A DNA stretch of 64,000 nucleotides, from positions 15,720,073 to 15,784,072 of the forward strand of contig JABAKD010000027.1 in assembly GCA_012845835.1 (NCBI GenBank), given 5' to 3'. The position numbers and the translations under genes are program-made. The DNA comes from Undaria pinnatifida (Eukaryota; Sar; Phaeophyceae; Laminariales; Alariaceae). The notes beneath the pieces were generated by a model. That model ran no database searches. It was not told where the DNA came from and was given only the letters and a program-made list of their open reading frames with translations. Below, piece after piece: positions 1 to 13,100 of the stretch (positions are counted from its first letter, which is position 1; every line of letters starts with the position of its first letter).

Positions 1-3000
1 CCTGCCTACAGAGAACTCGCGTTCGGATGCGGCAAATGATGCTTCAACCGGACGACGCCAGCGCAGAGGTATAGGGATGCACTCGCACGGTCTTTTGCCC
101 CCCGCCCTAGGGGCCGGCTTCGACTGCATTATCCGTGCAGTGTCCTCCTCGAATTTCATAGATTTGTCCTCCAAGTTTGTAAAAATTATCCCCCTCGAAA
201 TTAAAACTATTAGCGCCGTAAGTTCGCAGGATTTGACGAAACAAAAAATTAGTCGGTAGCTGCCGTTAGCCACCAAACTGACTTTAGTTGGCAAGTGGGC
301 TGGAGAAGCCAACTGGAGGCCCGACGACTTGCCGACTGAAGTCAGGCGAAAGCGAGCCAAATTAGTCCCTCCCGGCCGATTTGGGTCCGCTCAAATATGA
401 AAAAGTACAACTTGCATTGAACACTCCTTCCTACAAGAATGGAACCTCAATAAGTCGGATAACCGGTATTTCCGAGAAAAGACTGTTAGTCCGACTGAAG
501 ACTGGTTGGTGACTCAAGTCGTGCCGACTCACAGCTCTAATTATATTAAAAATATATATAAACTTGTCTGGCGCAGTCGGTCGCTAGTCGAGCCCTTTCC
601 CGGACCTTTCGCTAGCCAGCGACCGTGAGTGGCCAGCACCAGGGACTTTTCGTGGAAACAGCTATTATCTTCTAACTTTTGGGGAGTAGCTTTCAGGACT
701 GCCAGTTAGTTAGACCACGGTGGAGACGGTCACGTCAGTTTAGTGCCTCAACAAGTAGTTGGGCTAGATCGTCAGCAACATTGTCATGTCACCAGAAGGG
801 AGAAAGCTGTTGTTGCTCTGGTCTGCTTGCCTGCTGCCGCTGTTGTTGCTACTACTGCTTGGCTGTAGCTGACCACTGCTTGGCTGTAGCTGACCACTGC
901 TTAGCTGTGGTGCTCGGTGTGCAGGTGTGTTTACTCTGTGTTCCGTGTGTACTGGGATACCTGTACCGGGCAGATACATGCCGCGAAGCAAACCTCGACC
1001 TTCGAACAACGCCAGCCAACATCGCCTACTACAGAGAGGTTCAGTCGTGCCAAGTGATACTACCGGCAGTATATAGCGCAAAACGTACACACGCCTTCAA
1101 GCCAAAACTGAACTACATGTTTAGCATAAAGTTAGACAGCGCCATGACAGGAAGAAAAGAAGAGCATGGCGGAAGCGGGGAAGGTCCCGCCCTGCTCTAC
1201 TCTGCCTGTGTGCTGCCGCTGCTGCTACTGCTCTGCTGCTGTACCATGTGTCTCATGCATTGGTGCGGTGCGTGTGTTTGTTTTTTGTGTGATAAGACAG
1301 CACCACATATGTGTAGGGTATAATTGACTTTTTTTTTTCTTCGGACACATCTCTTCGTGCTCGCACCTTTGTCCGACACGTTACGGGGGGTGGGCACAAT
1401 TCGACGGTTGGGGTCACATTGCCCGAGGTTTGGGTGCGATCCGTGCAGTGTCGCGCGTGGCAAGTCTTTTAAACTTTTTTGGTCATGGGCACGGATAAGG
1501 CACATCCCCGGGTTTCCGCAACATCCAGCATCGTGCGCGCGTACAAAGGGTATACCTTTTTTACAAAGGGTATATATAGTTTTCAAGGTACTATACCCTT
1601 TGCGCGCATACCAGACCCAGAGGTATAACATAAGCAGTCGGTCTGGTGTTTGCCCTCTCATGAACACAGCCATGAACACAGCCAACACCCAAAGAGCACA
1701 ACAACGTTAAAAAACTGCCGCCAAGTAGCACCACCAGCAGGTTACACCGTGCGTGTGTGGCACATTCATCTGCGCCGTACTGCTGCTGCGGCTATTGATT
1801 TTTTCGGGGCTTGTGCTTCGTATATGTAATTGATTACCTGTCTTTTGCTGCTGTTGTGGGCGGCATCGACATTCTGGACGAAAATGTTAGCACCATTAGG
1901 ACCGTTTGGATTCAAGACTGTTGTATCAATGATTCTCATCATACTTCGAAGTATTATATTTTCGATCATGAATTTGTGTTCTTCCCCCCCCGCGAACACA
2001 CACCCAGCCATGCGCAGACAACAACAGTGAACATGCAGATAACACAGAAAACGCTACAACCGTGCCCAGCAGCACAAGCAACAGCAGGCAACATCGTCAT
2101 GCGCGTGTGGAATACCCATACATGGTGTAATGTGCTACATACAGCAGTACCTCAGTATAAGAACTACAGCAAACCGATGGTTTGGTTGGTACTCGAACTT
2201 CGCTAGGCAAAGTAGATTCGTCTCCTCGAGGGGACGATTTTGAATCGGACGACGATCAAAAAACAACCCAGCGTGATTTTTCTCGACTCTAAAAAGCAAA
2301 CAGCAGTGGATATAGGCGCTGATGCTCCATGAGAGAGGGCTCCTCTATCTCAGCGACAATAGAAGGCCTGCAATTCCTTATTCCGTGCACGTTCTGCGAC
2401 GAGCTGGTGGTGAAGGGGGACGATTGCCCATCCTGGCGTGGATCACTCGTCGTGAAGTTCAATATCTGGCTCAACAAGACAAGAAGAGTACCTATTCTGA
2501 AACGGCTGATTCCCATACGAAACCAAGAAAGAAAACATCAAAACCAACCACGATAGAAAGACCGCGCACGGAACAACCACTTGTTCTTTATTGCCAGTTG
2601 AAAATCTAAAGACTTTTCGCCCATTTATTTGTCACCACGCAAATTTTCAAATTTTACTGCATAAGAGTCTCCCGTACAAAAAGTCCTCATCGTGAGAGTA
2701 CTCGTCCTGGACACGTACTGATGGGATCACCACTTCTTGACGGTTCTCCACCACGACGAGGAGAGAGCGAACCGTCCCCGGGAGGGCGCCTCCTCGCACT
2801 CCGCTTCTTGAGCTGCGGACAATAACATAGTTTTCACTCCCACCAGGTACATCTTATTTGCCCACACAGGAAGACAGCTGTTGGATGCTTGGATGTCGTT
2901 CTTGCGCCACTCCCCTAGGCACTTCCCGGACGGGAAGCTTGTACATGGCATAATAGTGCCAGGGTGTGTCAGCCCAACATACCGGCACTATTCAAGACAC

Positions 3001-5494
3001 GACAACTAATGATGGTAGGGCTGACATACATATCTATATATAATGATCATTTATTTTTTAGGGGACAGGGATTTGGTCAGGAGTTTTTTTTGTCTCCGCC
3101 TCAGCAAGGGATTCTCGAAACAGGAATTTCTCGGTCAAATCGCTTCGCTCGAGCGCCGTCTTCGAGGGGCGGCTTCAACGCCCCTCGCCCTACCGTATCC
3201 GTTCCGCACCTCGACGTGAACGCGGAAGGGGGCTGAGCGAGACAAGCGAGAAGTTGCTAAAATGTCGTATTTTGAGGAGGTACTCTCGAGCCTTCGGTTG
3301 TGTCTGCAGAGCGTGATAATTTCCAAAATTGACATCATTTCCAAACGATAGTTGCTGTATATTTCAATTTTGGGGAGGTATACTACGGAGTGTGTAGTTT
3401 TTCAGATGGCGATCTCCAATTATATCCGGCGGTCTTTATACCAAACGAACTTGCCACCTATAGAGAGCACTCTCAACTCTTGGCATTAAGTCTGACCTCC
3501 ATTTTTCACGACATCGATAGCTGCCACTAATATGTTGGGCACCACGCCAGCCTGCGACCGGCGGCCGTTCAGGCCGCCGGCGAAGCCCCCTTGTATGACC
3601 CATATTTCCGCGCCACCCCGCAAGTATACTGCCGTGGAAGCATCTTCTGCCGCATCGGAATGCGAGATCTCGGTAGGCGGACTTGTACTTGCAAGGACCC
3701 CCTAACGGGGGGGGAGGGTGAGACATCATTTTGCTTCTACGAAAGCGTGAAGCAGTACTGCTGCTGTATACTCTGGAACCAAACCGGAATTATGGCATGT
3801 ACGCCGTAGAGATACCCGGTACTGGTACAAAGCATGACCGTAAAAAATATTGGTGTCTTATGCGCGCGAAAGGTGACATACCAAAGGAGGGGTATAACAC
3901 AAGCAGGGCATTATTGAGGCTGTGCTATCAATAGTAGTGCTCCCGACGCCCTGCTGTGTTGAAACACAGTTGCATGTATTGGCACATGCTGTCGTTCGGC
4001 CGACACTTGAAAAATCTACACGTGAGAAACAGCCGGTACCGGAATCTGCTAAGATGACATCGATCGAAAAAAATAAAAATAAAAAAACGAAAAGGTAAGC
4101 ACGTCATCGCCTAGTAATGGTTGAGTGTGTTGATAATATGCAACAACTAATAATCGTGATCAAATGAACACCATTGAGACCTAACAACCAATAACCACCT
4201 CAACCCCGAAGACTTTGGAATACAACCTTATGCCGGGCGTCTAGAGGGCGGCGTCCAAGAAACATCGCAAAAGCTGGAACCCTACCAGACAGTCAGTGCC
4301 CGCGGCGGGTACGGCCAGACTAAACATATCGACAACGGATGCGTACATCAGAACAAACACGCGAAAAACACGCTCACACGCCCACACGTACTCACAAGCA
4401 TACACGTACACATGAACACAAACACGCATATTTACACACCTGCACAAACTACACACCACAAGACCCACACCGGCACGTGATATGCAACTCATTGATAGTC
4501 AAAAACCGCCAACGCTAAGTAGTACATGCAACACCGACAGGCCCGCCACAAGCAAAAACGCTATTGAAATTGGAGACCCCCTTGATTGAGGCGCCTTTAC
4601 CGGCCTCAACTCAACTCACCAACCCTGCCAGATAAAGCACCAAACGTATTTCGCTGGAATAGGGGTTGTCACGCTGTTTTTGGTGTTCTTGTGGGGTTTT
4701 ATCAGCAATCGCGAGACGGCGTGGACCCAACCCTAATCTTAACTCTAACCCAGGCTAAGGCTCTGACCAGAGCGGGGCTTCGCCACGCGTTCACCGCGAG
4801 TTTTGGAAAAATTGAAAAAATGCACAGACCACCTCAAAAATCGAATTATATTTGGTGCTCCATCTGGTATGATCTGTGGGTTGAGAATACCGTAAAGGCT
4901 ACTTGCTGCCTTGAAAGACCGCCCCTCAACATCAAAATCTACCAAGTACCATTTTAAGGCCGAAAGAGGCCTTGACGCGCCCAAAAAGACCGCTCTACCG
5001 GCCAAAGATTCTGAGAGACCACGGTTTTCGACCCCTTGACCGACCACCCCCTACACTAACACAATTATATAATCATTTTACTTTTTCTTCCTTCCTCGTC
5101 GATTCGCGTCGAATTTGTAAGTACATAAAGTAGGGATATATTTCATGTATCCAGCCCCCTCCTTTTTTGTAACTCAGGTCATCCGGGGTCAACTAGCAGG
5201 AACCTCCCCCAGCCAAACATTGACACCAAAATATACACCTTGCCGCGACTAACGAGATCGGTCTCCTGTGTTGGCGTCTTTGACCACAAGCGCGAAAGCA
5301 AACAATGCCGCAAATTTCCGTCTGTACAAGATAACGTCTAGCATATTGATACCAAAATAATCCGTGGCACGCCGAAAAATATCCGTTTCCTACCGTTTTT
5401 CATCACAAGCGAACGAGCACGCAGTACACAACGCAGCGAAAATACGTCGGTAACATATAGTCCGATACTCTGTCGGTAATATGTTCCGTCATGC
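1..5494. other. Stretch with no assigned gene (probably UBA1 intron or downstream sequence)
   Basis: I recognise no exon here. Contents: CTG/TGC-rich sequence at 780-920 and 1200-1260; hairpin-prone AAAGGGTATA elements near 1547-1605; a dinucleotide-like CACA stretch at 4360-4460; a trace of a SINE-like tail with a GTCGATTCGCGTCGAA core near 5098-5116; and one unassigned coding-like block near 2700-2960. Short open frames here look like chance or repeat translations. Confidence 0.5.
2690..2960 (-). other. Unrecognised coding-like block
   Basis: On the minus strand a stop-free frame of more than 60 codons, without an ATG, contains ENYVIVRSSRSGV and LLVVVENRQEVVIPS and then meets a strong donor-like GTACGT near 2719. 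A different frame upstream carries KLPVREVPRGVAQERHPS. The composition looks protein-like, but I cannot place it in a family and the two frames are separated by a stop. Confidence 0.25.
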
Positions 5495-5576
5495 CTGCAG
5501 AGATGCTGGACGGTCTCCGCGGGAACGTGTGCACCAGCCCCTGCGAAGGCGTTCACAGAGGCTTCGCCGTCTCGTG
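5495..5576 (-). CDS. UBA1: Possible further UBA1 exon
   Basis: An open block of 26 codons with a good pyrimidine-rich acceptor. It encodes EASVNAFAGAGAHVPAET and then VQHLC, resembling the helical stretch before the end of the inactive adenylation domain (a VNA... plus ...LVR-LA pattern). The only nearby donor is CAG followed by GCATGA, a GC donor. At least one exon between 7949 and here would still be missing, so assignment is weak. Confidence 0.35.
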
Positions 5577-5649
5577 CTGAGGGGGTCAAGATGTCGAGGT
5601 TGAGACCCAAGGCCACCGATTGGTGGAGACATCCCGCTGCCCTGTCATA

Positions 5650-6060
5650 TCACGCCACCAAGCATAACGTAAGCCACCAAGGGTGACATATGCTGCTAAG
5701 GTTAACGTATGTACACAAGCCACCAAGGGTGAGGTACGCCCCCAAGGGAAACATACGTGGTCGCCAAGGGTAACATACGCCACCAAGGGTAACATACACC
5801 TTCAAGGGTAATATACGTCGCCAAGGGTAACATATGCCAGCACAGGAAGCACACAGCGCAACCCACGCCATCGACAGTAACATACGCCATAAGGGTAACA
5901 TATACATACACCACCAAGGTCACGCGTAGTCTGCTAGAACATATACGCCACCAAGGGTAACATACGCCGCTAAGGGTAACATATACCATACGCCGCCAGG
6001 ATAACATACTCCATCAACGGGAACATACTCCGCCAATGGTAACATACACCACGAATCGTT
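5650..6060. repeat. Degenerate ~20-bp minisatellite
   Basis: About 18 imperfect copies of a unit like GCCACCAAGGGTAACATAC. Open frames across it on the minus strand (repeated VTLGGVCYPW-like residues) are translations of the repeat, not genes. Confidence 0.9.
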
Positions 6061-7948
6061 ACAACAAACATGAACAAAATAATCCGTGCCGGCAAAAGAA
6101 ACCACTACCCACGGTCGAACAACGAAAAAAAGGATCCGTGTCCTCCTTCCTCCTGTGCCAAACGGGCCATGCGTACATCGCTTCCATGAGCAGATTGGAG
6201 GGTACGCCGCCTGGTCAAGCGGTCCCCGTCCATACCCCACACGAAAAAAAAAACACATAATACCTCCACGCCCTCATCCAGCATTCAACCGCCACATCCA
6301 ACACACAACCACGCACCTATCACACACCGCCACACCCCCAACGCCGACACCCGCCACATCCCACACGCCACCACACACCTAACATACCCAAACGAAGCAT
6401 CTAACAAACCAAAGTGTACTGCACAAGTGCAACCAATTAAGCCGATTCATTTTCATTTCGTCCGCGGCCAACGCAACGCGCCCGCCGCCATCGGTGTTCG
6501 ATTCAGCGGTGGGGGGACCGGGCCTGCTGGCTCAGTGCTCGGCCCTCGTGCTCGCAGTCGCAACGGCAACTCTCTCTCCATCTATCTCTTCTCCCCCTTC
6601 TGCTTCTCCAGCCAACATATGTTCCACATCACCCGTTCTCCACGCCAATTATCCCCCCCCCACGTCCACCATTGTGCCACACCTACTGTAGTAATAATCA
6701 AAAATTGAATCGTGTCAACCTTTGTTTCACGCCAACCATTGTCACTCACATGCCATCCGTTGTTTCCCGTCAATCATGTTTCATACCAAGTGCAGTTGGC
6801 GCAACATCCACCGCCGTTTCACGTCAGCCGTCTTTTCTTTTCTTCAATCGCGGTGCCACGTCAACCATTGCGAACTGTTTTCCCGCTCGACAAATACTTC
6901 CAAGTATGCCACGTCAACCATTGCACCACACCAAACCTAGCCGCCATGACAGCCATTGTTGCATGACAACCATTGTATCGCAATCAATAAACCAAACCAA
7001 CGACCCAATCAATCAATCAACCTCAAAACATACCCAATGAAGTACGGAAAATTCCCAAACGTCGTGATTTCTACACATGCCGCAGGCGGCATTTACGTGA
7101 TGACGACGGCGAGCGGTCGAGGTCCCTATACTAGGAAAGCCTCAAACACAGACGGCGCTTATTTACCACCTATGGGCTGCGGAACTAAAGTACAGCCCAC
7201 ACCCTACTATTGTGTTTTCGTGTTCTATGGTTGAAACGGTTGAAACAGGGTGCTCAACAGGTTACACTTCCATTTTAATTGGTCAACACCTATACCCTAA
7301 TCCTGCCCGGACCGTCTCATCCCGCCCGGACCGGATCCCATTCGCCAACCTGCTCCCACTATAGGGTCGGGGTTAGGGTTAGGGATAGCGGTATAGCGTA
7401 TGGACTGCAGATGAGAGGTGCAGTCCATGGACTGTAACTAGTTATCTCACTGTAACTAGTTCTCTCAAAACACACTGGATAAGTTTGGAGCATACCCGAG
7501 CATCGCAAATGCTGCGGGTGGTATTTTTCGGCGGCGGCCGGTCGGGGTCCCTGCTACTAGGGTCAAACCTTAAAACGTTCCAGATAAGAATGGAAAATAC
7601 CCAAACATTTATAAACGACGATTTCCAAACACCATCATGCGTGGCACGCTCGACCGAAGTGTCACACGCGGCTGGCCCAGATTAGCTTTAGACAAAATCC
7701 GCAATCTCATCACAGGTAAACCTTCTTCTTATTTTGTACAAAATGCTAAGGTATGGTATTTAATCCCCCGCGCGGCCGGAGTGCGTAATTTCTGCTGGGT
7801 GCCAGTACCTTAAAAAAACAGGCTACAAGGATCACTGTTGCTTCCGTTTTGTTGTTTTTTCTAGATGTGGGACTATCATTCTGGCTCATCTCAGGTGCCG
7901 GTACTCGTGCCTTTTCCGGGACCCATGTCGATGCAAATGCCTCCATAC

Positions 7949-8059
7949 CTTCTTGGTGCACGTCTTGACCTTGACCCTACCGATGTCGTTGATGCTCTTG
8001 CCCCCGCCATCCGCCGCCTCCATACCTTCCACGTCCGATAGCTCGATCCACCCGTCGTG
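7949..8059 (-). CDS. UBA1: UBA1 exon 7
   Basis: 37 codons, phase 0 at both ends, acceptor after a pyrimidine-rich stretch, donor GTATGG. WIELSDVEGM aligns with FVSFSEVQGM of E1 and IGRVKVKTCTKK with the strand just after it. Confidence 0.88.
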
Positions 8060-10078
8060 CTGCCGATGCCAAGAGGGGCAAAAACAGTCGTAATTAGTAA
8101 CATCATAGCAGTTAATAGCAGTATGTAGTATAAGTAGGTAGTATAACAGTAGTAGCAAGAGTAGTAGAAGTAGTAGTAGCAGCAGTAGTAGTATTCATGT
8201 ATTACGGCTATTGACTTCTGTACTGCGACTCCTGCGGTCACTGTGCGGCTACTTCCGACCCGCAGTAGGTCGGTGCCTCGCACTTCCTTCTCTGCCATAC
8301 TGTGATTTTTTCTCTCTGGCAATATATTGCGATTACTGCCGCTTGCGCCTACTGCTGCCCCCCAGTAGGTCATTGCCTCGCGCCTCCTTCTTTTGCATGC
8401 CGTGTTTTTCTCTATCGCGTCATGTCTTGTCATGTATTGCGACTACTGCCGTCGCCACTGCAGCTACTACCTCCCCATTGCGTTTACTGCCGCCTCACAG
8501 TAGGTCATTTCATTGCACCTCGTTCTCTTCCATGCCGTGCATCCGCCCACCGTCCTCTCCGAATGCACCGAGCAGGGTAATGATGCCTTCCTCCTCCGAG
8601 GAAATCTGCCACAACAGCGGTAGTCGCCACAAGCACGTACGGGGTGACACGCCAAAAATGTTTCAGACAACGAAATTCCGAAAAACTCCGTGCTCCTTTG
8701 AAAACTCCCGAAATATTCCTAGTCTAATTCCAAGTGTTTTATCCCCACATCGGGAGTGCAGCGCTAAAAGGGTGAAACGAACGACGGCGTTTCTCGCCGC
8801 TACTCTGGTATGATGCAATAGTGCAGAAATAGCGATAGTACGCGTTTGTCATACCATATGTAGTACCATCCGTAATCGCTGGTAAGTATCATGTCGCAAA
8901 ACAAAATATATACGGTTTCGCAAAAAAAATAAACACGATTTCGCGATGAGCAAAGGCTAACAGTAATACAAGATCTCTCACAAGAACAAAACGGCGTCGC
9001 GTCGCTTACGTCGGTGATAATGCGGCTGGCTGGGGCCTCGCCGTTGAGGTCCCTCACAGAAAACGCCTTCCCAAAGTCGCTGAACACGAAACCGTACGCG
9101 CCCATGGTGCAGGAGGAGATGAAGACCGATCCCTGGGCAAAATGCAGGACAAGGAGCGAGCCAGCACGACACCGGGATGGACGCCCTTGATCAGCGTTGG
9201 GAGAGTTGTCCGTGCACCAATGACTCGCACCAGGCATTATGTAACAATTGAGTGTTTGCGTTAGAATAATTCAATCTAAAAATCCGAAAAAAAAATATGC
9301 CGAGCGAACATTGAAGGAAGAATTTGCCCCAAAACGGCATGAAAATTCTGATTTGAGTGAACGATTTAGAGTAAACTTCCACCAATGTCGACCAGCTCAT
9401 ACGATTGGCCTACAAATACCGAGCTTAACACCGTCGCTCTCCAGGCACAACGGCACATCAATCAGAGGGCACGGAGGCACAACCCACACGGCAGCAAACA
9501 GAAGGCACGAGCTTAACACCGTCGCTCTCCAGGCACAACGGCACATCAATCAGAGGGCACGAGAGCACAACCCACACGGCAGCACACAGAAGGCACTGCT
9601 CGCTGTGCGCTGTGCTTGGCGGTAGACACAACCCAACCTTGATGCGGAGGCACCAAAGGGTAGCTGGGGAAGCATGGCGCGTACGCGCAACCTCAGGGGT
9701 AGATACTAGTGAGCCAGCGCTCCCGCGCTCTCTACGATGTGACCTCGTTCTCTGCTGCTGCCGCGTGATGTCGTATTCGGTGTTGATTTTGTCAACCACC
9801 GTCGCTGTACCACAACGCTGTCGCCGAAGCCTCCACCGCCACCGCCACCCACGCCGCACGGCCGCCGCTACTGCTGCTGCTGCTCTGCTGCTGCTGTGCG
9901 GCGCCTGTTGTGCTGCGGCTGCAGTTGGTGTCTCCTGCGTTTGTTTCTAAAGAAATCAATGAAAAACTGGCCGTTCTGTTGTTGCGGTGATGATCGTGCG
10001 TGGTGATCGAGCCAGGCCGAGCTGCTGTGCCGTAACTCATCTGGCGGGGCCATCGCCACCGCCACCCCCGCCCCTGCC

Positions 10079-10116
<38 letters not shown>

Positions 10117-13100
10117 GGCTGCGGTTGCGGTGCTGCTACTGCGCTGCTGCTGCTTTTCTGGCTGCTGCTGTGCTGCTGTTTGTCTGATGGTGTTGTGCTG
10201 GGCCTGCCCCGGTCGGTGAGTCTATTAATTGGTGCGGTAATTGGTGCTGCACCATGTCTGAATTCAAAAATTGATGTTGCCTCCACGCTCCCCGCCTGTG
10301 ATATGGGGGCCGTGTACGCCTTATCTGCGATTCGTTCACCGCAAACACAACCAAAAGCATGCCGGAGTGAATCTGGCCTATTTCTAGCATGATGGAAGAA
10401 TTTTTAGTGAACTTTTTTCACGCAAACACTCGAATTATACTCTTGATTTTTTCGCTGAAAACGCTTCATTTGTTCGATTAAGGACTTTCTCCGAATGTTC
10501 ATTTTGCTGCCCTGTCAGCCTTTCCAGGCGACATTAACTACTTGGTTTTAGAGTAAAGTCGAACTCTCTCGGGCTCTGAGACGAGAGCTGGATGTTTCAC
10601 ACTCAATCACTCTACCATTCATCATAGAATCTGTGCAGCCTTTTTTTCTCTGTCTCTGTCATTCATCACTACCTGTATCTGTGCAGTCTTTCTTTTTCAC
10701 TCTCATTTATCTTTTCGCTGAAAACGCTTTATTTGTTCGATTAACGACTTTTTCAATTAAACTATTTTGCTGCTCTGCCAGCCGTTCCAGGCGACATTAA
10801 CTACTTGGTTTTAGAGTACAGTGGAATCTCTCTCCGGCTCTGAGACGAGAGCTTTTGCTGCTCAACGATTACATTTTACATTTTCGCTGAAAAGGCTTCA
10901 TTTGCTCGATTAATGACTTTCCCAATTAAACTATTAATATAACAATTAAAAACAATACGATCGACGAAACACAACACAAACGCTCACACAAACAACGCAC
11001 CGTTTTCACGAATCTTGGGATCACGTCACTTAGCATGGCGGCGGAAGACGCCGAAAAACCTTGTATACGTACCTGGTATCTATTAAGGCTTCCTATCTGT
11101 ATTAACTCAACCCGCCAAAACGTATTCAACTACGTGCTCGCAAACGCATGCGCCTAGTCACCGCAAATGACAGCATGGCCAAGAAAAGCTGCCTTTTAAC
11201 GCCATTAGCACTACAGCCACGTTTTAAGGGATACTACATGGAAATAGAGTGGGATCACTGCTAGAGCAGTCAAACTGTTGCAGACAGGGGTGTGTCCACT
11301 TGAAGCCCCCGCCGGGACAAGCCAATTTAGGTGGTCTTATCTCCATTACGGTATTACCACCCTGTGTATATATTGGCCCATGCATGAAAGTGGATTATAT
11401 TTGGGCCCACGCTAGTATATTCTACTACTCGTACTGCACAAAAGAACTCTCTTGTTCTAATCCCAAGTACTTTTTTCCGTGAAAATTGCAATCCACCTGG
11501 TCTTATCTCCAGGAATTATTAAACCGAATGGTCTTAAAACAGGTACGCAACTGCAAGCCAAAACGGCCATAGGTTCGTATTCACCAACACGAGCGTCAAA
11601 CCTTCTCGTGGCAAAAGGCGTCCCACTTCGACACCTCCTCCCCCGTTCGGCCGCACATGACCACCACCCCGTGGGCTCCCACGATCTCCTCCGTCAGCTC
11701 TCCAGAAGACACCTTGACCGTCACCATCGAGTTGAGCTCCTGCAGCTTGCCGACAACACAGCTGAGAACAACCAAGGAAACACAAGGTTGTATGCGCGGG
11801 CACTTAGGGCCGTGAGGTCGGTGAACTTGGCGGCTAGTTGTTGGCTGGGTGGCGAAGCAAGCCTACCAACCAACTTTAGTCTTTCTGGAGACAAAATTCA
11901 CTTGTCTGGATTCGTCGACTTCACGGCGAGATAGTAGTTGGGTCACGAACAAAGCCAACCAAGTGACTTTAGCGTTTTCTCCATGTGTATAAAACTAAAA
12001 CACATGGCGAGCCACAAACGCGTCAACTACATGCAAAGACGCAGAACTACGCAAATTACTGTACTTGAAACCTAAAACTAGCTAAAACGGATTGCAAAGC
12101 ACTTTGCTTCGCGGGCGGCATTCGCCGCCTGCTACTCTTACTCAGGAATTAAAACATATACCAGTACATGAATAACAACAAAATTGAGAAGCGGATAAAG
12201 GCTCACGATTGATGGCAGGTGCAAACTTGCGACTTTGACAACGCCAAGAATCCCATCGCCTTGATCCAGGGAAACAGCCCGGGCGCCACATGCACGAGTA
12301 TACCGCATACGCCTGGTAGCTTGATTTAAGTTCGCGATGTATATGTCTGTCCCGAAGTCTGTGACGACGAGTACATAGATTTTTGCCTCTCTCTGGGATG
12401 ACGAATCGGCACGGATACTGGGTGTGCTGGATGTCGATGTGTGGAAAAAGGGGTTAAACGAAAAACACATGTCAGTTACACCTTATGTTCCAGACTAAAA
12501 AAATAATGCTACGTCTAGACGGCAGTCGATCACAGGGCTAAGTATCAACGGCACTTTGAAAAAATCCAAATTAGTTGGTGGGGCTGTATTATTACTACGC
12601 ATTCAAACAAAACACCAAAGAAGAACGACACCAAAAATGCTCGAACGTACTTCTGTGACAAAGAGGATTCAAACCACATTCTATCCCAAATGAACAACAG
12701 TGAAAAGCAAATAAATATATTATACCTGGTACCTCGTGTCAGCGTACCGGGTACGAGTAACACAGCCCAAGCCTATCCAAACAAGAAAAAAGGAAATACA
12801 ACAAGCAACAGAGAAAAAAAATAGAAAACCAGAAAGAGATTCCTGCCTGGAATGAGAAAAAAAAACAAAAACGAAGCACAAAGATGTAAAAAAATACATG
12901 TCAAAAAGGTGAAAAGAAAGCTACTCTGCCTCACTCTGCGAGGTCGAACTCGCGTCCTCAATCTCAAAGTCTGTCGTCTTCACCATTCGACCACAACAAT
13001 ACCAAAGACCCATACACGGATCGATCCGGCAAAAATATTTTCCCCGTAGTCAATCAAGAGCTGAGGGTGGCTGAGAGGTTGGAAAAGATGTCGACGGGGA

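Noticed and set aside
12918-12998. A functional tRNA gene
   Set aside because: D- and T-arm-like hairpins are present but acceptor and anticodon stems do not pair.
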